Below are positions 52,401-64,000 of a stretch of DNA of 64,000 bases, in pieces (positions within the stretch are counted from its first letter, which is position 1; the number at the start of each line of letters is the position of its first letter). Below the pieces are notes generated by a model. The model was not told where the DNA came from, made no database searches, and saw only the letters and a program-made list of their open reading frames with translations. This DNA is from Acanthornis magna (taxonomy: Eukaryota > Chordata > Aves > Passeriformes > Acanthizidae). A program made the translations under genes and the position numbers. The stretch covers positions 2,418,001 to 2,482,000 of the forward strand of contig JAWUZG010000016.1 in the NCBI GenBank assembly GCA_036785705.1, read 5' to 3'.

Positions 52401-55400
52401 TTGTTTAATGGAAAATCCCAAAGACAAAGGAGTTACAGTTTTTCCAAGATAGGAAGACAGAGTCTCAGTGATGCGGGGAGGTTGTGGACTTTTCCAGGAA
52501 CTTCAGGCAATGAGGGAAACTCCTGAATGCTGGGGATGTTCCTAGGAGACAAATTGCTCATCTTTCACAGTAAGCCTAGCAAGGGTCAGGGCAGAGAGAA
52601 TGACCCTGCTAGAGAACATACCACTGTGGATAAATAGAGGCATTGAAACACCAGGAAGAAGGAGAGGGCTGGCTTCCAACAAATGGCTTTGGAGGAAGAA
52701 GAAAGTCATTTGGTACACCTGACAAAGGAGTTTGTTCAGAAGAACTGTCCTTGTTCTTGGTCCTGTGTCCTTGTGGTTTCCTATCGCCCTTCTTTCCTTG
52801 GAATGGCTCTCCCTGGGTGAGCAGCTCAGGAGCCCATGGAAGGGGCAGATAAAACATGGCTGTGCCCCAATTCCTCTGCCCAAAACAATTATTTTGGACA
52901 GCAAACAATCCTCTTTGCATTATGTAAAATCTTAGTGAAAAGCCTCTGTTCTAATTTGGTCTCAACACTTTTATGTATAGGTGTAACTTCCCTGTGAGCT
53001 TTGCCTGTCTCTGCATAACACTATCCATGGGAGCACTGTGGTAGATGATGTTCCTAGAGATTCAAATCATCCCCATGTTTTAACTGCAGAATTTTAGCCT
53101 GAACAGTAAAAAAACATTAGAGACAGAGGGGAGAGATCTGTACATCTTGCATCTGGTGTTAAGGCACACAGGCTCAGAAAAGCAGGTTACTGGTGGCCTC
53201 TGGGCAGCTCCTTTGTGCCACATCCCCTCCCAGTATAGCGCATTCCCCTCAGTGACAACATCCTTCAACCCAAAGTACTTGTGAGCAAGGGGGTGCAGTG
53301 GGTGATGATGGATTGCTGCTCCACTGGGGCATCGCCTCCTGCTGCTGCTGGGCTCAGCACCCTTGGTCACACTGACCATCCCCATCCTGCTGTCCCTTCG
53401 CAGCGTGCTCCTGGCTGCCTGCTCCCAGAGGCCGTGGCCTGCTCTGCCTGCACACGCTGCTTGCTCTGGTTTGTGAGTGAGGGGAAGGCAGGACAGAGGA
53501 GCCATCTGGGTTGTTGGTACTGCAGTGCTGGGGTGGGCTGTGCCCTGAGGGTGGTCTCATCTTGGGGAGTGGCTGACATTCCCTTGATTGAGTGGGTCAA
53601 GTGGTCCATGGAGTAAGAGTTGGTCCTAGCCTCAGGATGTCTGTGCATCTCAGAAGTCACTCCCCTCTTTCCACAGGCTTGTATTGTATTCCCTTGAAAG
53701 AAGCTTTCTGGGAAAACACAGCAATCCCCACACATCATGTTGCCACAGTTTAGGGCACGATCTGCAATTGTAAGTGTGTTCAAAATCTGTGTACTGTGGA
53801 GAGTTTTGCCTTCAGGACTGGCACTTTGACATCTAATTTCCTTCCACAGAGAAGTCTAGGGAAATGGTTTTTGTTAGAGCCAGGCTTGTTGGAAAAATGC
53901 TGATGAAGTGAAACATAAACATATTGTGTCGGAATTTTCATGGGAAAATATTGCTGAAGAGTTTCAGCATGCCTGGAATGCTTCTCTCAGTACTGACCCT
54001 CTTACTACATCTTGTATTCATATACTGTGCAGCTATAACATTCCAAATGAAACATTTTAACTTCAGCCGATTAAAAATTAAGGTCAAAATGGAATGTGTA
54101 TAAAGCCTCTCAATTTGCAACTTTTTTCACAAGCTGGGAAAACACTGTATTTTTCAACCTCAGTATTTCCTACTGGCAGCAGCTCAAATGCGTGACGCTG
54201 CTGGAATTTCTGTTTCTCTTTCCAAAGGAAATGTATTTATTTCCTCCTCCCTATTGTTACTAATGAGACAAACGGCTCTGTGATAACATGCTGGCGGAAT
54301 TAAGCACTGATAAAATGCCAGAACAACATAACATTTACTTGGTTTCCAAGTAGGAAACTAGTGGAATTTTACTACCACGAAAATGTAGAAAACTTTGGAA
54401 GAAACTGCAGGCATTAAACCCAGAAATATGAATTCACATATTTGAAACAGCCTCGTTGATGTCTGGAAAAATCACCCCTTAAATTCATACCCCAAAAATC
54501 ATTGTTGCATAATGTATGGTTTTGGATCAAAGAAGCTTGTAATGATTAATACAAACTGTCCTCAGCTGATGAAAATCCTCAAGTTCTTGATTTAATCTTT
54601 CTAATAATGGAATGGAGAATTAAACCCAGTTCATAATTCTCTTGCAAGGAGGGTGTGGTAAGGACAGCTTTTCAGCTTCTCTCCAAGTTCTCACAGCAGT
54701 GTAGGGACTTAAAAAAAAAAATCTATTTTAAATGCAAGCTCCTGGATTTAAAGGATACTTTCTGTGCAGGAATTTTTTCTGAGGTTTATGGTCAGAACCT
54801 TCAGCAGCCCAACATGGACCTTCTGCTAAGCAGACAAACATCTCCTTTTTTTTCACTTGTGGACATTGGCTGGTGAACAGATGCATACACATACAGACAC
54901 ACACACACACGTATATATGGTGGATTGCTGCAATGTTATGCCATTTATATCCATGTGTGTGTATATAAATTTAAAAGAATATATAATAGTGCACATAGTT
55001 GCTGGAATATTGCACATTCCAGAAGGCTGAGATCACTCTTATCTCCTCTGAATGGTGTTTTTAAAACATAGAAACCAACACCCACTTTCTGGGCCTTTAC
55101 ATCCCTCGTGGCTAGCACTAGGTTTGCTGGGAGATGGGAAAAACTTGGCTCCAAACCCAGATGTGATTTCCCTGCCAAAGAAGAAGGCAGGTGCAGACTG
55201 GGAGTGTGGGGTGGGTGGAAAAGGATGTTTGCTTCATAGAAACAATTAGTAATCAACTCCATTAAACTGATTGGCTTGTCATCAAGATAACTGGCAGTGC
55301 AGGGATGTTATAATCGTTTAGAAAACGTCAAAAATCCCCGTGGCTTTCCCCCAGTGTTTGTGGTTAGATTATGTATGAGGTTTTTGACATTATTTTCCTA

Positions 55401-55412
55401 GAAGAGAGAAGG

Positions 55413-55421
55413 ATTACGTAA
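55413..55421. promoter_or_regulatory. TTACGTAA bZIP palindrome upstream of TATA box
   Basis: ATTACGTAA is a near-perfect PAR-bZIP/NFIL3/C/EBP-type element, 14 bp from the TATA box of the TNFAIP2-like gene. Its position suggests inducible or circadian control, an inference from the motif alone. Confidence 0.5.
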
Positions 55422-55435
55422 GAGGGTTGGAAGCC

Positions 55436-55443
55436 TATAAAAG
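55436..55443 (+). promoter_or_regulatory. TATA box of TNFAIP2-like gene
   Basis: TATAAAAG, a canonical TATA box, lies about 200 bp upstream of the first coding ATG. A start near 55466-55470 is predicted. A TATA promoter fits the inducible expression known for TNFAIP2 in mammals. Confidence 0.7.
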
Positions 55444-55644
55444 TGTCCTCACTTGGCACGGACAGGAACCAGGTTAGACTTTTTCAAAGGCAGCTGAAGC
55501 CTGTAGCTGCACAGAAAAAAAAAATCAGAAGAGAGAACTTCTCTGGGAGACAGACACTAAGATTACTTTGCATAGAAGTGTTTCTCATGTTTTCTTCTGA
55601 TAGTATTCCCAGTTGGACAGAAAGCACCTGAATCTGCTTGGATC

Positions 55645-58197
55645 ATGAGGAAGACAAAACATTCCTGGGCAGCCTTTATGGGAGGAGGCAACAAGAAGGG
55701 GGAGAAAATGGCTGGGGAAAATGCAAGAATACTGCCCAGGGCCACACATGAGGAGAGAAAGAAGCAGGAGAAGAAGAGGAAAATGAAATTGAAAACCTTG
55801 GCAGACAAATTGCTGAAGACTGTGGTTGGTAGGAAGGAGACGGTGGAGAAGGCTGGCGGTGAGGATGTGGAAGGGAATTTGCTGAAGATGCCAGTCAGCA
55901 GGAAGGGAGAGGAGAGAGGGACGCCTGCAGGTAACCTTGAAGTTATCACTGGGTCCAGACCTGGACCTTCTCTGCTCCTCCCAGCCCTGCAAGCCCTTGT
56001 TTTTCATTAGCTTCTGGATTAGGTACTTTCCACTCTCCTCCTCCCCATCCTTCACCTGAACTCTCATCCCTTCTGAACCATACACTTGCTACTCTGGAGA
56101 GTTCTGTATTTCACTTTCCATTTGCCTCACCAATGTTTCTCTTTACTGTTCTTATTTTTATCCCTGCAAAGACTCCTGATGTGTCTTGTGAGAAAGACGA
56201 TGTACTTGTGACTGACAACCATCGGTGTGACCGTTCTCTTCCTCCACAGATGGGAGGGGGAGGTTGGTTGTACACGGGCTGGTTGTGCCAATTAAACATT
56301 TCCTATATGTTGCATGCATTGAGGCAGGATGGGTGCAGCTTGTAGGCCCCTCCTGAATAACTCGCCTATTGCTTTGCTGAAGATCCTTGCATCAACACTT
56401 CTCCATTCCGTGCCATGTTTCCTCCAGCCCTGTTCAGTTTAATTCTTACTACACATATGAGATGTTTTCATAGAGAAAAGTTAGGAAGGATATAGGCAAA
56501 ACATAGTGGAAGCTCATATTTTTCATTCTTCCCTCTACACCCAAAGTTGTATCCTGAATTATTTAAGTCCCACTGCTTCTGGCTTTACTTAACTTTCCCC
56601 GCACTCTCATCAAGTTCGATTTGTCCTCTGGGCTCTGCTCCAGATACCTTTGGACAAATCTTAACCCTTTGTTGCTCAATCTTGTAATCTGTAAAACACA
56701 TGAAAAAAAACCCCTGCAGCTCGGTGCAGCTGTTGTGAGAGTACATTTAACTTTTCTTGGTTGGCTGGATGTGCTAGGTAAGATACTCCGGTAACAGGCA
56801 GCACAGAAAAATTTCTCCTTCCAACATCTGAAATGTAAAGATTTTGTAACTGCATTGACAGGGTGTCTGGTGATTAAGGCAGTGGCTCAATTACCACAGC
56901 TTCTTGCAGCTGTGGAAGTCATAGGGAATTATGTGAATCCCCATTGTGGAAACAAGTAGCCCACCTTCTGATTTTCACCTTTGTATGAAATAGCTCAGGT
57001 AGTCATTTGGCCTAGCTGAAACAGCCTGACAAAGAGAGGGCCCTGGACTGCACTGAGCAGCCTCAGCCTAAGGTAAGGGCTCGCTGGCAGGACTGACCCC
57101 CTCTGCATAGCCATGCCAGGCTGTGAGCAGATGGGAGGGACCTTCCAAGGGAGCTTGCAGCCCTTTGGTCCTGCCAGGGTTTCTGTAGGGGAGGCAGAGA
57201 ATTTCTTCTAGGCTTGACTTTCAGCTGTTAGCTTGTTCAGAAGATGTCCATTCTTTAATGGCTTTTTTTTGGACAGTAGGTACACTTCTTAAGGACAGAT
57301 TGTAATTAATGGACCTTCATTGCTCACATGAGGAAGTCTCTGGAATGATGACAGAAAGCTGCAGATTAATCTGCAGGCTTGGTTACCCTGGAGGAGAAAA
57401 GATTAAAGAAATTTAGAAACAAAAAATTGCTTGCCCTGAGGAAACTGAGAGATGCTAGTGCTACCCCTTAAGTGGGCTGATCTTGAGTAGATCCTGAGGA
57501 ATTTTGGGACACGTATAAACTAGATACTTCATAACTCGGATATTAAAGTGATGGGTCCTACAGACAAATGAACAAACAGCAAGTTGTGTTCTTTTTCTGT
57601 TGCAGAGGAAACCATCTGCACATTCATTGAGCAAGGAAAATTTCTGGAAGCTTGTGAGCAAATTTATGATCTGCAGCATTCTGGAAACATTGTGGGGAAG
57701 TCTGAATCACTTTATGTGCTGCTGGCTGAACGAATGTGGACTGTAGTGAGAGAAGCACTCAGTGGAAGTGATAGGATGATCCTGGAGCCATTGCAGTCAG
57801 TGGGAAAATCATTGAATTGGGAGAAGCAGAAGGAAGCAGAATGGCTTGGCAATGGCCTAGAGTCGGAGCCTGTTTCCACCTGGAGTCCAAACTTCTGGAG
57901 GAAAGATCTGGAGGAAAATCTAATGCAGTACATGACAGCCCAGATTCCCCTATTTGGTTCCTCTACTAGCACAGATGAGACTGCACTAAAACAGCACCTG
58001 AGTCATCTGGAAATGACATTTCTCCCCAGGCTGGAGCACAGAAGTGATGTCTTCAAGGAAGCAGGGCTGCTCGTCACCTATGCCCGCTGCTGTCATGCCT
58101 CTTTGTGTTCTCACCTTGCCACACTTACTGACAGTAAGTGTTTCACCTTCAGCCAATGTCTTTTAATATATGAATGGGGCATTAAAATATACAAAAG
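55645..58197 (+). CDS. TNFAIP2/EXOC3L4-like protein (Sec6 family), 5' part, spliced
   Basis: Two coding exons are visible: 55645-55930 (95 codons plus one base, donor GCAG then GTAACC) and 57606-58197 (acceptor TTCTGTTGCAG, phase 1, ending AAAAG then GTATGT, phase 2). Together they encode about 292 aa. The N terminus (residues 1-95) is strongly lysine/arginine-rich, with runs such as RKKQEKKRKMKLK, like the basic membrane-binding N terminus of TNFAIP2. Exon 2 resembles the first helices of the Sec6-like region: an FIEQGKFLEACEQIYDL helix pair, WRKDLEENL, LSHLEMTFLPRLE, TYARCCHASLCSHLA, then QCLLIYEWGIKIY, which fits the family's LLxW segment. Mammalian TNFAIP2 shapes membrane protrusions and nanotubes. 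It lies beside EIF5, as in mammals, but head-to-head. Whether it is TNFAIP2 itself, EXOC3L4 or a bird paralogue cannot be settled from this part. Remaining exons are expected beyond 64000. Confidence 0.82.
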
Positions 58198-61100
58198 GTA
58201 TGTCTGAGGGACTTTTTTTCTACATTTTTTCTGTATCTCTATTTTTCATTTCTGAGAACAATTGCTGCTTCCTGATAACACAGTGATGATCAGGACTCTT
58301 GCTGAGTTTAGGTTTGCTCACTACCTCTTTTATCTTCTGTGCTCTCAGAATCAGAGCCTTTTTTCATTGCAGTACTCCCTCTTTCTAAATCCTTAATACC
58401 AGGCTCAGGGGTTCACTTGAGGTGGGCAGGTAATTCTCTGCTGGACTCCTGTTGGCTATGCACAGTTTTCTGCTTTATTGAACAATTTCTTTTCTCACAT
58501 CAAGCCTTTTTTAGCAAGGTCCATAATACTCCAATTACTCCAGAGTAATTTTCCCTGGCCTTTATATCAGCATGGTGCTCTATGGACTTCTCTTGTTCTG
58601 CCCTTGGTTCTCACACTGTTTTATCTGGCTTGTAGTTTTCCCACTTGTTTCTGTATTTCCTTCATTAGTGTTCAGATCACAGGAAAAACATGTAATAGAT
58701 CATTAAATTCCTGCCCAAGTTTGGGGAAACAGATATGGCTTTCCCCATGATCTGAAGAGTGGCACATCTGGGACCCTTTGGCCCACTATGAATTCAAAGC
58801 CTGTGGGTGTCATCAAAGCCTGAAACTTTCTTGTGATTTCTTTTTTTATGGTGGATGAGGCATTTGATTCTCTGTGTCTGTGGTTTAATTGCTACTTTGC
58901 AGCTCCAATCTACTTATGCTCTAATAGTTCTCAGCCCTTTTGGATTATTTAATTGCTTTCATGCAAGCCTACAGCTTCTCTGTTCCTTGTATTAATGACA
59001 CATATAAACCCTTGATTAGCTCATAAGCAGTTCATCAGGTGGGTTCTTCTCCCACCCATCTCCTGGAGGGAAGCAATGTGATGGATGCATGCTGGCCATC
59101 ATCAGGCATGTGGGAGATGTGGTGAGGAGGCATCCCTTTTACTGCTGCTTTTAAAATGGTAAAACTTTGGAGCAATGGATTGATGAAATATTGGAAACTT
59201 TAATAAAATTGGAGGTGAAAAATTATATAATTTAAATTTATAAAAAAAATTCAAATATAGGATAAAATGTATTATGTAAATGCTGAATTCCTTCCAAGGG
59301 AAAGAAAAAGCCCAAACAAGTAAGACCAGTGACTGTATTAGTCAGAAGGTAGTGAAGAAAATGGAAATGAGAAGAGTAGAGGTGCCAGACTTCAGCATTT
59401 GATTTTTCCTCTCTAAATACAGTTACAACCTCTATGAAGGCTCATGCATAGATGCAATTGTCTTGGTATATAACTGCTTTTTATTCCATTCAGAGAGAAT
59501 ATGTGACACTTGCAAAATTGTGCATTCATGCAAGTGTGCTTGGGAGGCTCTCCCCAAGCCTAAGAAGGAATTCAGCAGCAGCAGCAGCAGGGAGAGGGAA
59601 ACAAAAAGCAAAAGGCTTAACTTGGGCAGCAAATGTAGGAAGAAGGAAAAGAAATAGCACAAAAGAATAGCTGGCTATTCTTATTATAGCTCATCTACTG
59701 TGCTGTGGCTGCCCAAGCATGGCAAACACTGCTGGGTCCTTGCAGGGCACCCTGTTTGCTTAGTGTGAGGCTGTGGTGCCAAGCAAGGGGTGCCAGGCAG
59801 GTGATGCTGTGGACCTGCAGGAAGCTGCCCCTCTGGCTGAGCTCTTGTTTCTGTACACAGCAGCAGCCAGGCATGTGTGAGACCCAGGCACGACCCCCAG
59901 CACAGCCTTTCTCTTGGTGCACAGTGCCTCGTGTGGATTATTTTGAAGACTGAGGAAAAGTTACTTGAAATTGCACGGGTAAGTACTCAGGAGTTTTACC
60001 CCAATCTGCCTGTTTTATTCCCATGGTTTTAAATTAAGGGGCACCCTTGTTAAATTAGCTTCTCCCTTGCTAGGTGAGCCAGATCTGCTCAGGCATGTGT
60101 GAGTCCCAAGGTCTCTATCTTGACCAAGTTTCATTGCAGAGCCCAGGTGTGAAGACCCATCTGCTGCCAAAGGGATGCTGCCCTGTCCTTGCTCCTTAGC
60201 AAGGAAATGCAGGGACATTTGCAAATCTCTCTTCATCCCATTGTTGCATATTCAGAGAGCTGCAAACTGCTCTGTTCAGAAGGCTATTTATCTGGAGGGA
60301 GACTATGGGTGAAACCCACTTCCTTATTGAGGGCCATTTCAAGATGTTGTTCATCTTCTCTCCATCTGTTAATGATCCCATCACGTGCAATAGTTGGGGT
60401 TTTCTTACAGCCCTTTTGCCTCAGCTGTGCAGGATATTAAGGCTGCTGAGTTTGTCTGTGTGTGGGTCCCTCACAGTTCTCTCCACCCTGCTGGACTGAC
60501 ACCGCTGAGGTTAGAGCAAAGATTATTTCCAGAGCTCGACACAAGAAAATGTGCAGCTGGTGCCCACCCAGCAGCCCTCCGCAGAGAGTCCTGCCTTGCG
60601 ATCCCACAGGTGACCCCAGCCCTGGGACTGCAGCATCTCTTTCTTTTCTCAGCAAAGCTCCTCCTTTGGAGAATGCTGTTGAGACATGTGGAATACAAAT
60701 GAAGCAGGAGAGATGTGTTGTAGCAATGAGGAGTTCCAGAGGAAACCACGTTATTTGGAAAACTCAGCAGGGCCTCTTATATTTAGCTAAAGCTGAAATG
60801 CAACAGCAGGAGTTACCACACTCAGCTCTCTTGCTTTCCATTTCCACCAGCCCCTGGGGAGCAGAGGAAGGGAAATTCCATGGCAAACAGCTGAATCATC
60901 CCAGGGAAAGTACTCTAAATGGCAGAGATTTTCCTCAAGACCTATCCCCTGAGGGAGAGCACGAAGGTAGTCACAAACAGGGGAGGAGGAAAGCTAGCTG
61001 GTGACAACATGCTTAAAGCCTACTGGCTTCAGTATTTAAGTATCTTTATGGGCTGTTTCTAATCATTACCCAGGGGAAGACCACGTGTTCTTAAGCTCTT

Positions 61101-64000
61101 TTTTTAGCACTTGTTTCAATGAAGGAAGTGACTTAACTCAGGATAGTGCCACTGAGGTTATCCTACAGCATGTCACTGAGTCACTGACAAGGCCTCAAAG
61201 ATGCTGACTAACAGTGATGGGAAATTTAACCTTTTTTTTTTTTTTTTTTTAGTTCTCTGTAATGTAATAGCTGAAGAATGCTTTTGCGTAACCATGGGCT
61301 TTCTAGTTTCCTGATACACCATGTGTATTGAGGCTCACCTAAATCTGGCAGTGGTTATGAGCTCTTGCTCCATGCTGCCCTGAGCTTTCACACCACTTTG
61401 GGTTCTGGGGCATCACTGTGGTGCTGCACTGAACAGAGCTGGATGTGCTGGACAGTGTAGCACAGCATTGCCCCAGCTTTCTTCAAACCTGGCCAGCTTG
61501 GGACCAGTTCCAGATTCAAGCTAATGAGCTTAAGTGGACATAATCTGACTCCATATGGAAAAATTATGGATGTCTCTTCAGCTCAGTGGCACATCTTATA
61601 AATCCTGATTTATCCCTCTATTTCTGGTTCTAGGGTAATTCAGCCCTTCATTATGCTAATATACAGGAAGTTGCTATTGAGCAAATATCCTGTTGTTATC
61701 TCTGAACAATTGTTGTATATAATGGTTACTAAATCACATGGTGTGCATTTTGCCTCTTCAGTGGATGACTAAATTTTTCAGAATGAGAAGATCCTGGTCA
61801 GAATAAGCATGGTCTGCTTTGCTTATGAATACCTGGCTTATCGCTGCGAGTGGCAGCCCGGTATCTGTGCAAACTAAAAGCACTTTAAACATAAAAGAGT
61901 GGCAAGAACTGTGACCATATCTAAAGGTACTGAGCACCCAGAAGCCACATGGGGTTCAAAACCACTTCCAAACTCCAGCATGGGGAACTCAGTCAGCTCT
62001 GCGTGCAGGCAGCATTCCCTCAGCTTGAACATATCTGGGGCAAGGGAGCTTTGTGCCTTTGAAGTTGCAAAGCTGATGAACTGAAAACGATGATGCCATT
62101 GATTGGGTTGTCAGTCTGTCACCTCTGCCCTTGCTGTACTGGGGAATTTGACATGAGTGCAAGGCAAACCTTCCAGCATCATGCCAGGGTTCATTCTCAT
62201 GCTCATTTACACTGACCTGCAAAGGATCGCTTGGGTCTGTGTCTTCTCCTCACCACCCCTCTATTTTTTCAAATGGATGAAAGGAGGACTGAGAAGTTCA
62301 TGTGCTGCAGTCGGCACAGGTTTACTGATCATCCACAGATCTGAAGCCTTGCAACATTTTGGTCAGACAGGGAGGAACAAGAAGGAAACTGGACCTGGTT
62401 ATTGCAGCAGAATTTTTGGTACTCTCCACATTGGAGCTTTGGTGCCTGAGGTGCTGGTATCACTACAAGAGCTACAGACAAGCAAGCTCTTTATAATTCA
62501 GACACATCATCTGATCCAAAACAACTAAGTCCTCTGGCTCAGTAAGTTATTAATTGCCTTGCAGTTCCTCCCTAAGCCATGCTTTGTCCCATTGTGGGGG
62601 GCAGGCTTGAAGTGTTTGTGCAGCTCGGCTGGGATGTGTTATCTCAGCACATCATGTTCACACATTTGCTCACAGTCAGGTGACGGCACTTGTGAGGAAA
62701 GGAATTTTTCTTGGTTGTTTACAACTGTGTATTTGTCTTTGATTAACATTTTTCAGTGAATATGGGAGAGGAGTTGTTTTGAATATACTTTTGATGAAAT
62801 TCTTTAGTTGACAGCCACAAATTTCCTAATTCCTCAGCCAGAAAAGAACAAAGACAAAAATGGGAGATCAGACTTTACATTCCTTGGAGGAAGATTCAGA
62901 AATGAAAGAACAAATAAGCGAGCCAGGCTTTTGAGTTTAAAGCTTCTATAAAGGTCAGATCATGTTTTAAGCAACAAGCCCTTTCTCTGCAGTGTTAGTT
63001 TTGTTTTTACAGCCATTCAAACTACCATAAGCCAGCCAAGTCTTGGGAAATTTCCCATCATGCAGCCTCATGGGGCCCATCTCACCATGACAGTAGCTCT
63101 AAACACTAACCCGGCTCCTCTTTGCACTCACAAGTCCCTGGCTCAAGCAAGGGAATGCTTTTAATTAGTGCTGGCTGGTTTCTGAGGGTGCTGGTTGGAG
63201 AGAGGAAGGGTGGAAAATCTCAGCTACAGTAGCTGGCAGCATGGAGATGTGTCTAAGCATTGTTTTGCTGTGTGGGCGCCTTCATTTGAGCTAAGCTAAC
63301 TAGGGAAGACTGTAGATAACCCAAGCTGACACTGGGATGAAAGAAAGCTGCAAATCATTTAAACTCAAACAAACAATGTAGAACAAAACAGAACAATGTT
63401 ATTAGGTCAGCTGGAAAATAGCCAGGCTTTGGGTTAAATGAGACAGCCAAAAAAATAGAAGCAGAAATTAATCTAGTCCAAATGCATAATGAGAGGCTGG
63501 GAAACCTAACTCATTATGAATGCCATTGTATCTTAACTGTACTTTTTAATTTTCTTTTATCATTTAGAAGGAAGTAGGGAAAGCGCTGAAAGAAGCCTTT
63601 GATATTGGGAAACCCCCTTGTGCAGATGCTGCAGTCATTAAGGTAAACTGGGGTGAACTGAAAAGCTCCCACACTTTGGGGCAGTCGTGTTTTTGCACAC
63701 AAGTATGTGGGTATTTGGCAAGACCCAGTTTTGCATGTCTCAGGCGAAGCTCAATGTGTTAAAAGCCTGCAAGTTGGCTGCCATACTTAAACTGTGTCCC
63801 TTTGCTCCCAAACCTGTTTGTATCCTGGGCATACATAAAGAAAAAACCTCTTACTAAACTAAAGATGAGCCTGAGCTGATTCAAGCTGAAGCTGCATTTT
63901 CATACATGCGCCTGGATCTTCATGTCACCTTTTGGAAAGTCGTGGTGTCTGTTACCCAGTCTGCTCTGTGTGAGTTCTGCAGAGCACTTTTTTAAAAGCA
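58198..64000. other. Presumed intron of the TNFAIP2-like gene
   Basis: 5.8 kb following exon 2, AT-rich at first. It contains a T run (61231-61250) and no segment I can align with later Sec6-family exons. A 180-codon open frame at 60462-61004 shows no family resemblance. A 75-nt stretch at 63568-63642 has good splice borders and is listed separately. Confidence 0.5.
63568..63642 (+). other. Candidate orphan exon (75 nt, phase 0-0)
   Basis: Preceded by a pyrimidine-rich tract ending CATTTAG and followed by AAG then GTAAAC. It is open only in one frame (KEVGKALKEAFDIGKPPC and seven further codons). The phase does not join directly to the TNFAIP2-like exon 2, whose phase-2 donor would read into a stop, so an intervening exon or a different transcript would be needed. 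It has no recognised homology. Confidence 0.25.

Larger units (their letters stand above)
30391..55430. other. Intergenic stretch between EIF5 and the TNFAIP2-like gene
   Basis: About 25 kb of average-composition DNA with no exon I can name. It contains two CR1 fragments, several A or T runs (36961-36978, 41862-41879, 45041-45061) and short tandem or AT-rich repeats listed separately. The longest open frame, 279 codons at 42916-43755 on the plus strand, is cysteine-rich with a favourable start context but no recognised domain. I treat it as unproven. Enhancers for either flanking gene may lie here, but sequence alone does not show them. Confidence 0.6.

Noticed and set aside
56172..56340. Possible extra exon between TNFAIP2-like exons 1 and 2 (acceptor-like CCTGCAAAG)
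   Set aside because: In the phase required by the exon 1 donor the sequence meets a stop codon after one codon.
60462..61004. 180-codon open frame in the presumed TNFAIP2-like intron
   Set aside because: No resemblance to Sec6-family helices and no consistent splice phase with exon 2.

Overview
The window is vertebrate nuclear DNA, very probably from a bird. The evidence is compact introns, two decayed 3' ends of CR1 retrotransposons (about 31418-31552 and 45062-45292), and an EIF5 gene whose conceptual protein (430 aa) aligns almost residue for residue with the 431-aa mammalian protein. Gene density is low. Only two protein-coding loci can be supported, plus one intronic snoRNA. Everything else is non-coding DNA whose short open frames look like chance.

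Layout. Positions 1-22600 lie beyond the 3' end of EIF5 and show no recognisable exon. They hold a pair of pentanucleotide microsatellites (5701-5746 and 5824-5912), and a striking composite at 14720-15540. That composite has a 200-bp pyrimidine tract, a strong CTCF-like motif, then a GC-rich array with a 15-bp period. Positions 22605 to about 30010 are EIF5 on the minus strand: ten coding exons, one internal 5'UTR exon and at least two alternative first exons inside a CpG island (about 28970-30390). The intron between coding exons 5 and 4 (counted from the right, the fourth intron of the coding part) contains a complete H/ACA snoRNA that I identify as SNORA28. Positions 30400-55400 are a gene desert with two CR1 fragments and simple repeats. 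Positions 55436 onward are the 5' end of a plus-strand TNFAIP2/EXOC3L4-like (Sec6-family) gene. It has a TATA box, a first exon encoding a lysine-rich N terminus and a second exon encoding the start of the Sec6-like helical region. The rest of that gene lies beyond the window.

How the parts work together. EIF5 encodes the GTPase-activating protein of the translation pre-initiation complex. Its own 5' leader here carries an upstream ORF that starts at poor-context AUGs and overlaps the main start codon. That is the architecture expected for the known eIF5 feedback loop on start-codon stringency. One alternative first exon lengthens this uORF in frame, so promoter choice could alter the control. 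The EIF5 promoter carries three CCAAT boxes exactly 31 bp apart and a TCTCGCGAGA element, both typical of TATA-less housekeeping CpG-island promoters. The TNFAIP2-like gene sits next to EIF5 as in mammals, but head-to-head rather than in tandem. I found no new enzymatic or defence system. The most interesting content is regulatory architecture.
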